Assembly: GCA_025966435.1 (NCBI GenBank)
Contig: JAICRQ010000095.1
Coordinates: 1 to 9,619 of the forward strand
DNA from: Anaerolineales bacterium
GTDB taxonomy: Bacteria > Chloroflexota > Anaerolineae > Anaerolineales > Villigracilaceae
Direction: 5' to 3'
DNA length: 9,619 nucleotides
The position numbers and the translations under genes were made by a program. The notes under the pieces were generated by a model. It was not told the origin of the DNA, did not search any database, and was given only the letters and a program-made list of their open reading frames with translations. Every line of letters begins with the position of its first letter. The stretch's first letter is position 1. Positions 1 through 6,122 of this stretch are shown here, piece after piece.

Positions 1-28
1 CAGGGGAACTTGAAGCTTCCCTTGGAAG

Positions 29-34
29 TATAAT
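29..34 (+). promoter_or_regulatory. -10 box (TATAAT) of a probable leaderless coaBC promoter
   Basis: A perfect TATAAT lies only 8 bases before the coaBC ATG at 43. Transcription starting about 6-8 bases after the box would begin at or next to the start codon. No purine-rich ribosome binding site is seen in between (caatctat). No convincing -35 box is visible at 16-18 bp spacing, and the window begins too close to check further upstream. The leaderless reading is inferred, and is supported by the same arrangement at rsmG. Confidence 0.6.
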
Positions 35-42
35 CAATCTAT

Positions 43-1254
43 ATGTCCATCCTCTCGAACAAACGAATCATTCTTGGCGTCACCGGCTCCATCGCGGCAT
101 ATAAAGCCGCGGATTTGGCGTCCAAGCTCACGCAAGCTGGGGCGCAGGTGGATGTGATTCTTACCGGGGCAGCGGAGAAATTCGTCACGCCGCTCACGTT
201 TCAATCCGTCACGGGGCGGCGCGCCTATACAGACCAGGATCTCTGGGGCAACGAAGCGCATGTTTTGCATGTAGGGCTGGGGCGCGCGGCAGACATCCTC
301 GTCATCGCGCCGGGCACAGCAAATACGATTGCCAAACTGGCTCATGGTCAGTCAGATGGCTTGCTGGCTGTCACGGCGCTGGCGACGCGTGCGCCGCTCC
401 TGATCGCGCCAGCGATGGATGGCGGTATGTACGACCACCCGGCGACGCAGGAAAATATTGAAACCATGAAAACGCGCGGCGCAGACTTTATCGGTCCGAC
501 GGAGGGGCACCTTGCCTCGGGGCTTTCCGGTGTGGGGCGGATGCTTGAGACGGCAGAGATCATCGGTCACATCCGCGTGGTTCTCGGGCGGAACGGTCCG
601 CTGGCGGGGAAGAAGATCGTGGTCACCGCGGGTGGGACGCAGGAACCGCTCGACCCTGTACGTGTGCTGACCAACCGCTCCTCCGGTAAACAGGGCTACG
701 CCCTCGCCCAGGCTGCGTTGGAGATGGGCGCGAAGGTCACATTGATCACAACGCCCACAGCCTTGACTCCGCCCGTCGGCGTGCAGATCACCCCTGTGGA
801 AACTGCAAAGCAGATGCTCGATGCGGTTCTCGTGGCATCTGTAAAAAGCGACGCGCTCATCATGGCGGCGGCGGTGGCAGACTTCCGCCCGAAGGACATG
901 GCAAAGGACAAGATCAAGAAGGAAGGCGGCATCCCGCAGATCGAGCTCGAAGCGACGGAAGACATTCTGAAGACGGTCGCGGCACAGCGACAGGAAACGC
1001 AGTGTCCGCGCGTGGTGGTGGGCTTCGCCGCCGAGTCGCGTGACCTGCTCGAAAATGCCTCGCATAAGTTAAAATCCAAGGGCTTGAGTTTCATTGCCGC
1101 GAACGACATCTCCAGGAACGATGCAGGCTTTGCAGTGGAAACAAATCGCGTTACACTGTTGTTCGAGGATGGGCACAAAGAGGCACTGCCATTGCTAAGC
1201 AAGACGGAAGTGGCTGAAATGATTCTGGGTTGGGTTTCCAGGCTGTTGGAGTGA
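43..1254 (+). CDS. coaBC: Bifunctional phosphopantothenoylcysteine decarboxylase / phosphopantothenate-cysteine ligase
   Basis: This 403-residue protein should carry out two cytosolic steps of coenzyme A synthesis: joining cysteine to 4'-phosphopantothenate (CoaB), then decarboxylating the product to 4'-phosphopantetheine (CoaC, FMN-dependent). The CoaC half (about 1-185) shows the flavoprotein start GSIAAYKAAD (15-24), the expected catalytic His76 in HVGLG, and the APGTANT motif (89-95). The CoaB half (about 188-403) shows VTAGGTQEPLDPVR, the NRSSGKQG motif, AAAVADFRP, a Lys-rich DKIKKEGG segment and GFAAES. Length is normal for the fusion. Two CoaC sites differ from the E. coli type: PAMDGGMY where PxMNxxMW is usual, and LASG in the clamp loop where E. 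coli has LACG. The ATG at 43 is chosen because it directly follows a TATAAT box and gives a full N terminus. The metallophosphoesterase gene starts 1 base after the stop, so the two are co-transcribed. Confidence 0.96.
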   Translation: MSILSNKRIILGVTGSIAAYKAADLASKLTQAGAQVDVILTGAAEKFVTPLTFQSVTGRRAYTDQDLWGNEAHVLHVGLGRAADILVIAPGTANTIAKLAHGQSDGLLAVTALATRAPLLIAPAMDGGMYDHPATQENIETMKTRGADFIGPTEGHLASGLSGVGRMLETAEIIGHIRVVLGRNGPLAGKKIVVTAGGTQEPLDPVRVLTNRSSGKQGYALAQAALEMGAKVTLITTPTALTPPVGVQITPVETAKQMLDAVLVASVKSDALIMAAAVADFRPKDMAKDKIKKEGGIPQIELEATEDILKTVAAQRQETQCPRVVVGFAAESRDLLENASHKLKSKGLSFIAANDISRNDAGFAVETNRVTLLFEDGHKEALPLLSKTEVAEMILGWVSRLLE

Positions 1255-1255
1255 C

Positions 1256-1987
1256 ATGCGTATTCTGGTGATCTCTGATCTTCACGCGAATTACACCGCT
1301 CTCGAAGCGGTGTTGGAGCACGCGGGTACGGTGGATGAGACCTGGTGCCTCGGCGACATGGTGGGGTATGGACCAGACCCTAATGCTGTGGTGGAGCTGG
1401 TGCGTGATATTCCGAATCTGACATGCCTGTTGGGCAACCATGACGTCGCGCTGATCGGGAAAATCCCATTTGAGACATTCAACACAGACGCGCGACGTAC
1501 CCTCGAATATCACGAACGTGTGCTGACCGCCGATAACATGGACTTCCTGCGTTCGCTGCCTTCCAATGTGAAGGTGCGCGGCGAGGCGACGATTGTGCAT
1601 GGAAGCCCGCGCGATTCCGTCTGGGAATATATTCTCAACACGCTTTCGGCGCGTTTGAACTTCGATCACTTCACCACACCGTGGTGCTTTGTGGGGCACT
1701 CCCACCTGCAGTGCATGTTCCAGCTCGATGAACGCACCGACCGCGTCAGCCTGCGGCAGATGAGGGTCGGGGAACCCATCAACCTGGAGCCGCGCCTGAT
1801 CGCCAACCCCGGCTCCGTAGGACAGCCGCGCGACCGTGACCCGCGCGCCGCCTACGCCATCTACGATAGCAGCGCCAGGACGTGGGAACCGCGCCGTGTG
1901 GCCTATAACGTGGCAGAGGTGCAGCAGCGCATCCGCGAGGTGGGCTTGCCGGAGAAACATGCAATGAGGCTTGCGGAGGGGTGGTAA
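1256..1987 (+). CDS. Calcineurin-like metallophosphoesterase (YfcE/MJ0936-like)
   Basis: This is a 243-residue cytosolic phosphoesterase of the calcineurin-like superfamily. The metal-binding motifs appear in order: D8-x-H10 in ISDLHAN, GD34 in CLGDMVGYGPDPN, GNH62D, His115 in IVHGSP, and GH148SH150. NPGSVGQPRD near residue 188 is typical of the YfcE-like branch. All metal ligands are present, so it should be active with a two-metal centre. The substrate cannot be read from sequence; family members act on phosphodiesters or, in some cases, as protein phosphatases. The ATG lies 1 base after the coaBC stop, with GGAG at 1248-1251 inside the end of coaBC, so translation is probably coupled. Co-transcription with coaBC does not by itself prove a role in CoA metabolism. 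Confidence 0.9.
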   Translation: MRILVISDLHANYTALEAVLEHAGTVDETWCLGDMVGYGPDPNAVVELVRDIPNLTCLLGNHDVALIGKIPFETFNTDARRTLEYHERVLTADNMDFLRSLPSNVKVRGEATIVHGSPRDSVWEYILNTLSARLNFDHFTTPWCFVGHSHLQCMFQLDERTDRVSLRQMRVGEPINLEPRLIANPGSVGQPRDRDPRAAYAIYDSSARTWEPRRVAYNVAEVQQRIREVGLPEKHAMRLAEGW

Positions 1988-1992
1988 AGAGG

Positions 1993-2037
1993 TAGTTGGT
2001 AACTCAGTAATTGGTAATTAAATAATTCGGAATTCGT
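1993..2037 (+). repeat. Degenerate heptamer repeat (TTGGTAA / TTRGTAA type), intergenic copy 1
   Basis: The gap after the metallophosphoesterase stop is AT-rich and built from variants of TTGGTAA: TTGGTAA at 1996-2002, TCAGTAA at 2004-2010, TTGGTAA at 2011-2017, then decayed units TTAAATAA and TTCGGAA. Fourteen bases (AGTAATTGGTAATT, 2006-2019) recur exactly, in inverted orientation, at 5005-5018. It is non-coding. Its role is unknown; it could be a dispersed intergenic repeat or slippage-derived filler. Confidence 0.55.
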
Positions 2038-2054
2038 CATTGGCTGCAGCCAGG

Positions 2055-2080
2055 GGAACCTTTCGGGGACAACCATCGTC
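2055..2080 (+). promoter_or_regulatory. Candidate ECF-sigma promoter (GGAAC - N17 - CGTC) before the DUF4349 gene
   Basis: GGAAC at 2055-2059, inside GGGGAACCTTT, is followed after 17 bases by CGTC at 2077-2080. This matches the general form of promoters read by extracytoplasmic-function sigma factors (GGAAC/TGAAAC, a 16-17 bp spacer, CGT(C/A)). Transcription would start near 2086-2088 and give a 5' leader of about 40 bases that holds the AAGGAG site at 2117-2122. The sigma factor is not in this window, so the assignment rests on motif and position only. Confidence 0.45.
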
Positions 2081-2100
2081 CTTCGGGTGAAATCATCGTA
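2061..2100 (+). repeat. Imperfect 20-bp tandem repeat (two units) upstream of the DUF4349 gene
   Basis: Bases 2061-2080 and 2081-2100 match at 14 of 20 positions. Shared cores are TTCGGG and CATCGT. Both lie between the candidate ECF -35 box and the ribosome binding site. A 20-base period, about two helical turns, would put two protein sites on the same face of the DNA, but chance similarity is possible at this level of identity. Confidence 0.35.
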
Positions 2101-2128
2101 CACAAGCTGTTTCGTGAAGGAGAACAAA

Positions 2129-3100
2129 ATGAAACGCCCTCTGTTTATTATTCTGGCTGTAATTGCTGTGTTCCTTGTCCTTGCGTTTGCGACAAACCTC
2201 ATCACACAAAGAAGCTCTAGCCCGCTGCTTTCTCGCGATTTCGGCTATGGAGGCGGTGTTGCAGCGACAGAAGCCCCGGCTGCGGAAGCACCTGCCCCGG
2301 CGGTTGATTTTTATGCCTCTGGCGCCGAAGAGGCAGCCAACACCGGTTCCGTTCAGACCCAGGAGCGACTCGTTATCGAGAATGCGGATCTGGCGATCGT
2401 AGTCAAAGACCCCAAGGCGCGCATGGCAGAGATCACTGCTCTCGCCAATGAAATGGGTGGATACGTGGTTTCCTCTAACCTGTTCCAGTCCTTTACCTCC
2501 TTTGGGCAGGAAGTGCCAGAAGCGACGATTGTCATCCGTGTCCCGTCGGAACGGCTGGATGACGCTCTGACCCGTATCAAAGAAGACGCACTCAATGTTA
2601 ACTACGAAAACCGCACAGGGCAGGATATCACCAACATCTACGTGGATCTGCAGTCTCAACTGAAAGCCAAACAGGCCGCGGAAGCCAAACTGCTTGAGAT
2701 CATGGACGAGGCGACCCGCGCCGAAGATGTCCTCGCAATCTATCTGCAAGTCCAGCAGGTGCAGACTGAGATCGAGATGCTCAAAGGGCAGATCCAGTAT
2801 TATGACGAAGCTGTCGCGACATCCGCGATTAGCGTGCGCCTGATCGCCGAGGAAGGCACCCAACCGATTGAGATCGGCCCGTGGACGCCTTCAGGCGCCG
2901 CGCGAGAAGCCATCCAGGATCTGATTCTCTTTGTCCAGGACTTTGTCGAAGTACTGATCCGCTTCGTGCTCCTGACCCTGCCTGCGCTGATCCTGATCGC
3001 CATCCCGTTGTTCCTCGTCTATCTCGCCGGGCGCGCCGTTTACCGCCGGGTTCGCAGATCGAGAGCGGAGGAAGTCACTAGCGAGGATGTGAAGAAGTAA
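2129..3100 (+). CDS. DUF4349 membrane-anchored envelope protein
   Basis: This 323-residue protein has an N-terminal hydrophobic anchor (about 4-25) without a lipobox Cys, and an Ala/Pro/Glu-rich linker (about 44-70). A DUF4349-type extracytoplasmic domain (about 79-255) starts at ERLVIENADLAIVVKD and includes GGYVVSSN, the VIRVPSERLDDAL segment and ENRTGQDITNIYVDLQSQL. A long helical, coiled-coil-prone stretch (about 175-235) follows, then a C-terminal membrane helix (about 275-305) and a basic cytoplasmic tail rich in Arg. DUF4349 has no known enzymatic role; in other bacteria it is found in envelope-stress or anti-sigma contexts. An in-frame GTG at 2087 would lengthen the protein by 14 residues. 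The ATG at 2129 is preferred because AAGGAG at 2117-2122 sits 6 bases before it and the signal anchor then starts correctly. The gene stands alone between a candidate ECF promoter and a strong terminator. Confidence 0.85.
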   Translation: MKRPLFIILAVIAVFLVLAFATNLITQRSSSPLLSRDFGYGGGVAATEAPAAEAPAPAVDFYASGAEEAANTGSVQTQERLVIENADLAIVVKDPKARMAEITALANEMGGYVVSSNLFQSFTSFGQEVPEATIVIRVPSERLDDALTRIKEDALNVNYENRTGQDITNIYVDLQSQLKAKQAAEAKLLEIMDEATRAEDVLAIYLQVQQVQTEIEMLKGQIQYYDEAVATSAISVRLIAEEGTQPIEIGPWTPSGAAREAIQDLILFVQDFVEVLIRFVLLTLPALILIAIPLFLVYLAGRAVYRRVRRSRAEEVTSEDVKK

Positions 3101-3122
3101 GCTCATCTCGACTACGAATGAC

Positions 3123-3153
3123 AAAAGACCGTCTTTTCAGACGGTCTTTTTTT
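3123..3153 (+). terminator. Strong intrinsic terminator after the DUF4349 gene
   Basis: A perfect 12-bp stem (AAAAGACCGTCT, 3123-3134, with AGACGGTCTTTT, 3139-3150) closes a TTTC loop. It runs into seven consecutive T (3147-3153). It lies 22 bases after the DUF4349 stop and separates this gene from rsmG. The A-tract on the left arm could also allow weaker termination on the other strand, but no gene enters from that side. Confidence 0.95.
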
Positions 3154-3208
3154 ATGGTTCAAGGAAAATTCGCCCTACCAAGGATCGCGGGCAGAGCATC
3201 GGCAAGTG

Positions 3209-3214
3209 TATAAT
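3209..3214 (+). promoter_or_regulatory. -10 box (TATAAT) of a probable leaderless rsmG promoter
   Basis: A perfect TATAAT lies 7 bases before the rsmG ATG, the same geometry as at coaBC. No ribosome binding site fits between (tttccga). No good -35 box is seen at the usual distance. The terminator at 3123-3153 isolates this gene from upstream transcription, so a promoter is needed here. Confidence 0.6.
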
Positions 3215-3221
3215 TTTCCGA

Positions 3222-3932
3222 ATGGAAACACTCGCTCGCGATGCACAGGCATTGTTCAATGTCCATCTCTCCGGGCGGCAATTGGCGGCTCTGACGACCT
3301 ATGAAAAAGAACTGCTCGAATGGAATCAAAAGTTCAACCTCACTGCCATCCGGGATGCCGAGTCCATCCGCACAAAACATTTCCTTGATTCGTTTTCCTG
3401 CATCCTGGCGTGGAAGACGTCCCCGCCGGAACAACTCATCGACGTGGGCACGGGCGCAGGCTTTCCGGGGATCCCTCTTAAAATTTTATATCCCAACTTA
3501 AAACTAACTCTGGTTGAATCCGTTGGCAAGAAAGTAAAGTTCTGCCAGCATATTGTGGAAGTGCTGGGATTGGAACAGGTAAAGGTCATCCAGGCGCGGG
3601 CAGAGGACTTAGGGCAAGACGCCCAGCACCGCGAAGAATATGACTGGGTAGTGGCGCGTGCAGTGGCCAATCTGCATGTGCTCAGTGAATTCTTGATTCC
3701 GCTCGCGCGGGTTGGCGGGAACATTCTCGCCCAAAAAGGCGAAAGCGGACCCGCCGAAGCGCAATCTGCGGAAGAGGCGATGAGATTGTTGGGGGGAAAG
3801 TTGAAGCAGTTGATCCCCGTCCATTTGCCGGGCGTAGCGGATGATCGCTATCTAGTCGTCATGGAAAAAGTTGCGGCGACCCCCCCTAAGTACCCGCGCA
3901 AGCCGGGGATACCAATGAAGCAGCCGTTGTGA
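3222..3932 (+). CDS. rsmG: 16S rRNA (guanine-N7) methyltransferase RsmG
   Basis: This 236-residue class I SAM-dependent methyltransferase (formerly GidB) is expected to methylate N7 of G527 (E. coli numbering) in the 530 loop of 16S rRNA. Family landmarks are YEKELLEWNQKFNLTAI (27-43), the HFLDS segment (53-57), the SAM-binding DVGTGAGFPGIPLK (74-87), the acidic TLVES (96-100) at the end of strand 2, and the DWVVARAVANL segment. It is somewhat longer than the E. coli enzyme (207 residues), with the extra length mainly in a basic, Pro-rich C-terminal tail (PPKYPRKPGIP). It has its own promoter and sits between a terminator and the DUF4160 promoter, so it is probably a single-gene unit. Loss of RsmG gives low-level streptomycin resistance in several bacteria. 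Confidence 0.96.
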   Translation: METLARDAQALFNVHLSGRQLAALTTYEKELLEWNQKFNLTAIRDAESIRTKHFLDSFSCILAWKTSPPEQLIDVGTGAGFPGIPLKILYPNLKLTLVESVGKKVKFCQHIVEVLGLEQVKVIQARAEDLGQDAQHREEYDWVVARAVANLHVLSEFLIPLARVGGNILAQKGESGPAEAQSAEEAMRLLGGKLKQLIPVHLPGVADDRYLVVMEKVAATPPKYPRKPGIPMKQPL

Positions 3933-3940
3933 ACGGCGCG

Positions 3941-3969
3941 TTGACGCTCCCTTTGAAACAGCGTATACT
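3941..3969 (+). promoter_or_regulatory. Sigma-70-type promoter of the DUF4160-DUF2442 pair
   Basis: TTGACG (3941-3946) and TATACT (3964-3969) are separated by exactly 17 bp. This is the best -35/-10 pair in the window, just after the rsmG stop at 3932. Transcription would start near 3975-3977, so the leader before the ATG at 3981 would be only about 4-6 bases, without room for a ribosome binding site. Confidence 0.7.
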
Positions 3970-3980
3970 CATAAAAGCAC

Positions 3981-4241
3981 ATGCCAACTATTTCCATCTT
4001 TGACGGAATCAAAATTTCCATGTTTTATCGCGATCATCAACCGCCACACTTCCATGCTGAACGTGCTGATGAGGAAGCTGAAATCGGAATTGATCCAATC
4101 ATGATTCTAGAAGGAAAGTTATCACGTACCACACGGTCAAAAGTATTTGAATGGGCTGCAATCCACCAGGCAGAATTGCGCGCCAATTGGGAACTTGCGC
4201 GTGCTGGTCTTCCATTACACAAGATTGCTCCCTTGGATTAA
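3981..4241 (+). CDS. DUF4160 family small protein
   Basis: This 86-residue protein matches the DUF4160 family through its N-terminal ISIFDGIKISMFYRDH segment and the conserved His-rich PPHFHA motif (21-26), followed by an acidic strand (EEAEIGID) and a helical C-terminal half with WAAIHQAELRANW. Full length for the family is about 80-90 residues. The biochemical function is not established. It is paired with a DUF2442 gene 12 bases downstream, an arrangement seen widely and often suspected to be a toxin-antitoxin or similar two-component unit. The clustered His residues could bind metal or act in catalysis, but that is a guess. Translation probably starts on a nearly leaderless transcript. 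By hand count on six 60-base lines, GC of this gene pair is about 46%, lower than the core genes beside it. Confidence 0.85.
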   Translation: MPTISIFDGIKISMFYRDHQPPHFHAERADEEAEIGIDPIMILEGKLSRTTRSKVFEWAAIHQAELRANWELARAGLPLHKIAPLD

Positions 4242-4253
4242 GGAGTATAAGCA

Positions 4254-4520
4254 ATGATTATTCATATTACGAAGATAAGTGTTGTTGGCTCTCACTCCCT
4301 TGAGCTGACCTTTGATAACGGTGTCCAAAAACGGGTAAATTTGCGTTCCGAACTTTACGGTCCGATCTTTGAGCCCTTACGCGATCCCTCTTTTTTTGCA
4401 AAAGCCTTTGTGGATCCTGATTCGCGAACGGTTACATGGCCGAATGGTGCAGATTTTGCCCCGGATTTTTTATACCGAATGGAATCGGAGGAAGTGCCGG
4501 CAAATTCAATAACGGCATAA
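4254..4520 (+). CDS. DUF2442 family small protein
   Basis: This 88-residue protein shows the DUF2442 pattern: an N-terminal strand pair with LELTFDNGVQKRVNL (17-31), then GPIFEPLRDPSFFAKAFVD and the signature TVTWPNGADFAPDFLY near the C terminus. Some family members carry a fused DNA-binding helix-turn-helix; none is visible here, the protein being only the DUF2442 fold plus a short tail. TAAGGAG at 4239-4245 overlaps the DUF4160 stop and lies 8 bases before this ATG, so the two genes are co-transcribed and probably coupled. If the pair is a toxin-antitoxin system, which partner is toxic cannot be told from sequence. Confidence 0.87.
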   Translation: MIIHITKISVVGSHSLELTFDNGVQKRVNLRSELYGPIFEPLRDPSFFAKAFVDPDSRTVTWPNGADFAPDFLYRMESEEVPANSITA

Positions 4521-4580
4521 AGCATCAATGTTTATAAGATGCAAAAGACTCATTCCTTAATAGCCTAGTAATAGTCAAGA

Positions 4581-4598
4581 GTTGTAACCGGTTCAAAC
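4581..4598. repeat. Imperfect 18-bp palindrome around AACCGGTT
   Basis: The sequence GTTGTAACCGGTTCAAAC pairs at 7 of 9 positions per arm, with a perfect 8-bp core AACCGGTT. It lies in the 102-base gap between the converging DUF2442 and cupin genes, where no clean intrinsic terminator (stem plus T-run) is present for either gene. It could be a protein-binding site or a short stem; no function can be assigned. Confidence 0.35.
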
Positions 4599-4622
4599 TG
4601 ATAATTAATCACTGCTTCTTGG

Positions 4623-4985
4623 CTAGCAATTCTCCTCTAGAATCGTAATCTTATCTTCCTTGTTGGGGACAATGCATAAAAATTCAAATGGTTCTTCCCC
4701 CATGTTCTCATACGAGTGGATTGCCCCGCCCGGAATAAAAAGTACATCCCCAGTTTTGACATAGTGAGTCTCATCGTCGATTGTGACCGTCGCCTCGCCG
4801 CGCAGAACGTACTGCTCGTGCTCTACGAGATTGGTATGCCGCGGCATCCCACCTCCCTGCTGCATAGAAAACTTCCGTAGGGCAAAGTTGGGACCTTCCT
4901 GTGAAGAGATCAGGACTTGAATGGTTGTGTCTTTCCCCGCTGCCACATTTTTCGCTTCCACATCATTGGAATGTTTGACAGCCAT
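4623..4985 (-). CDS. Small single-domain cupin protein
   Basis: This 120-residue protein is a stand-alone cupin_2 beta-barrel. Motif 1 is present as MPRHTNLVEHEQYVLRGEA (47-65) and motif 2 as GDVLFIPGGAIHSYEN (79-94). Expected metal ligands are His50, Glu57 and His90. The second His of the usual HxH is Asn52, so the site would have an altered ligand set or weak metal binding. Substrate is unknown; small cupins of this kind act as isomerases, dioxygenases or sugar/ligand binders. AAGGAG (minus strand, 4994-4999) lies 8 bases before the ATG. The gene begins 42 bases after the PP2C stop, so it may be the last gene of that operon, although the gap between them is filled by a heptamer repeat and the two genes need not share a function. 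Confidence 0.85.
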   Translation of the reverse strand: MAVKHSNDVEAKNVAAGKDTTIQVLISSQEGPNFALRKFSMQQGGGMPRHTNLVEHEQYVLRGEATVTIDDETHYVKTGDVLFIPGGAIHSYENMGEEPFEFLCIVPNKEDKITILEENC

Positions 4986-5004
4986 TAAAAATTCTCCTTA
5001 ATAG

Positions 5005-5031
5005 AATTACCAATTACTATTTACTAATTAC
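5005..5031 (-). repeat. Degenerate heptamer repeat (TTRGTAA type), copy 2, overlapping the PP2C stop
   Basis: Read on the minus strand, the segment consists of TTAGTAA, ATAGTAA and TTGGTAA units in a row followed by TT. It fills most of the 42-base gap between the PP2C and cupin genes and supplies the PP2C stop codon (TAA, 5028-5030). AATTACCAATTACT at 5005-5018 is the exact reverse complement of 2006-2019. Confidence 0.55.
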
Positions 5032-6122
5032 GGAATCCCGGTATTCGTCGGCCAGGGCGTATATGTTGGCGCGATGGGAATCGATAGTGTAGGCAGGATC
5101 GTCATGGTCGGCGGCGAGGACGCTGTCAGTACAGGAGTCATGGTTCGAGTGGGAGTAGGTGTTATCGTTGGCGTAGGGCTGGCGTTTCCGCCTCGCGTGA
5201 GTAGACCCAGGGCAAAGACAGAAGCCGCGCCCAAAAGCAGAACGGCACCGGCGATCCCCCCGATGATCCAGGGCATCCAGTTTATATTTTTTTTGACGGC
5301 CAGTTTGAAATGGGGTGGAACGGAGATCAACACCACCGTAATATTGTCATGACCACCGCGCGAGTTAGCTATTTCGATCAACGCTCGCGAGGCTTCCTTC
5401 AAGGTGGGCTTCGATCGGATGACTTCGAGGATCTCGTCGTTCCAGAGCAGATCGGTGAGCCCGTCGCTGCATAACAGCAAAATATCATTGGGCAGGAGTT
5501 GAAGTCCCTGATTGTTCTCGGCGTGCTGGTCGCCCTCATCGTTGAATAACTTGAGGCGGAAATCCGGTTCGGGCGGCGCGGGCGAACCAAGATAACGGCG
5601 AATGACATGCACGTTCGGATGCTGGCGCGCCGCCTCCGGAGTCAGAACACCTTTCTCAATTGCCTCCTGCACCCAGCTGTGGTCCACGGTCAACTGCTGG
5701 ATGCGACCGCTGCGGATTAGGTAAATCCGCGAGTCGCCCACGTAGGCGGTGTGAAGCCTATCCCCGACGATCCAGGCAGTGGCGCAGGTCGCGCCCATGC
5801 CTTTCATATTGTCATTCGCTGCAGCGTGGGCGGCGATTGCGTCACTGGCTTCCGTCACGGCCTCTTCGATCGTCTGCCGTATGTGACGCCCGTCACTCCG
5901 CGCCACCGCCTGCATCATATGATTGACCGCCAGCTCTGCTGCCACCTCTCCAGCGCGATGTCCGCCGATTCCATCGGCGAGAACCGCAAACAGGACGGGA
6001 GTCCGATCACGCTGGTCCAGCACAAAAGACGCCACGGCATAACGATCTTCGTTGTTCTTGCCTGTCATGCCAGCATGGCTTTGAGCATCCACATTCAGAT
6101 GAGCGCGCGCAACACGTATCAT
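5028..6122 (-). CDS. Membrane-anchored PP2C-type Ser/Thr protein phosphatase
   Basis: This 364-residue protein has a cytoplasmic PP2C/PPM phosphatase domain (about 10-268) with all key motifs: KNNEDRY (22-28), LADGIGGH (48-55), GMGATCATAW (108-117), YVGDSRIYL (127-135), LCSDGLTDLL (217-226) and GGHDNITVV (256-264). Metal-binding Asp50, Asp220 and Asp259 are intact, so it should dephosphorylate Ser/Thr in a Mn/Mg-dependent way. A single membrane helix (about 284-308) follows, then a tail of about 55 residues very rich in Pro, Thr and Ser (TPTPTRTMTP and similar) that would lie outside the cell. The layout resembles the PstP/PrpC phosphatases that counter PASTA-type kinases, but no kinase is seen here. 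The ATG overlaps the stop of the VWA-FHA gene (ATGA, 6119-6122), so the two proteins are probably made together. The FHA domain of that partner is a plausible functional link. Confidence 0.92.
   Translation of the reverse strand: MIRVARAHLNVDAQSHAGMTGKNNEDRYAVASFVLDQRDRTPVLFAVLADGIGGHRAGEVAAELAVNHMMQAVARSDGRHIRQTIEEAVTEASDAIAAHAAANDNMKGMGATCATAWIVGDRLHTAYVGDSRIYLIRSGRIQQLTVDHSWVQEAIEKGVLTPEAARQHPNVHVIRRYLGSPAPPEPDFRLKLFNDEGDQHAENNQGLQLLPNDILLLCSDGLTDLLWNDEILEVIRSKPTLKEASRALIEIANSRGGHDNITVVLISVPPHFKLAVKKNINWMPWIIGGIAGAVLLLGAASVFALGLLTRGGNASPTPTITPTPTRTMTPVLTASSPPTMTILPTLSIPIAPTYTPWPTNTGIP

Noticed and set aside
1..21. GGGAA...TTCCC stem with GAAGCTTC palindrome at the window start
   Set aside because: Only five outer pairs and no T-run, so not a credible terminator; upstream context is missing.
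352..1960. Long open frames on the minus strand opposite coaBC (352-1065) and the metallophosphoesterase (1151-1960)
   Set aside because: They are mirror frames of well-recognised genes in GC-rich DNA, have Arg/His-rich composition with no family match, and lack ribosome binding sites.
2087..2128. GTG start extending the DUF4349 protein by 14 residues
   Set aside because: No ribosome binding site precedes it, it would spoil the N-terminal signal anchor, and the ATG at 2129 has AAGGAG at ideal spacing.
2093..2863. 256-residue open frame on the minus strand opposite the DUF4349 gene
   Set aside because: It is antisense to a clear gene with its own start site and terminator, and its protein shows no recognisable domain.
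4522..4542. GCATC...GATGC hairpin after the DUF2442 stop
   Set aside because: Five pairs around an 11-base AT-rich loop without a T-tract; too weak to call a terminator.
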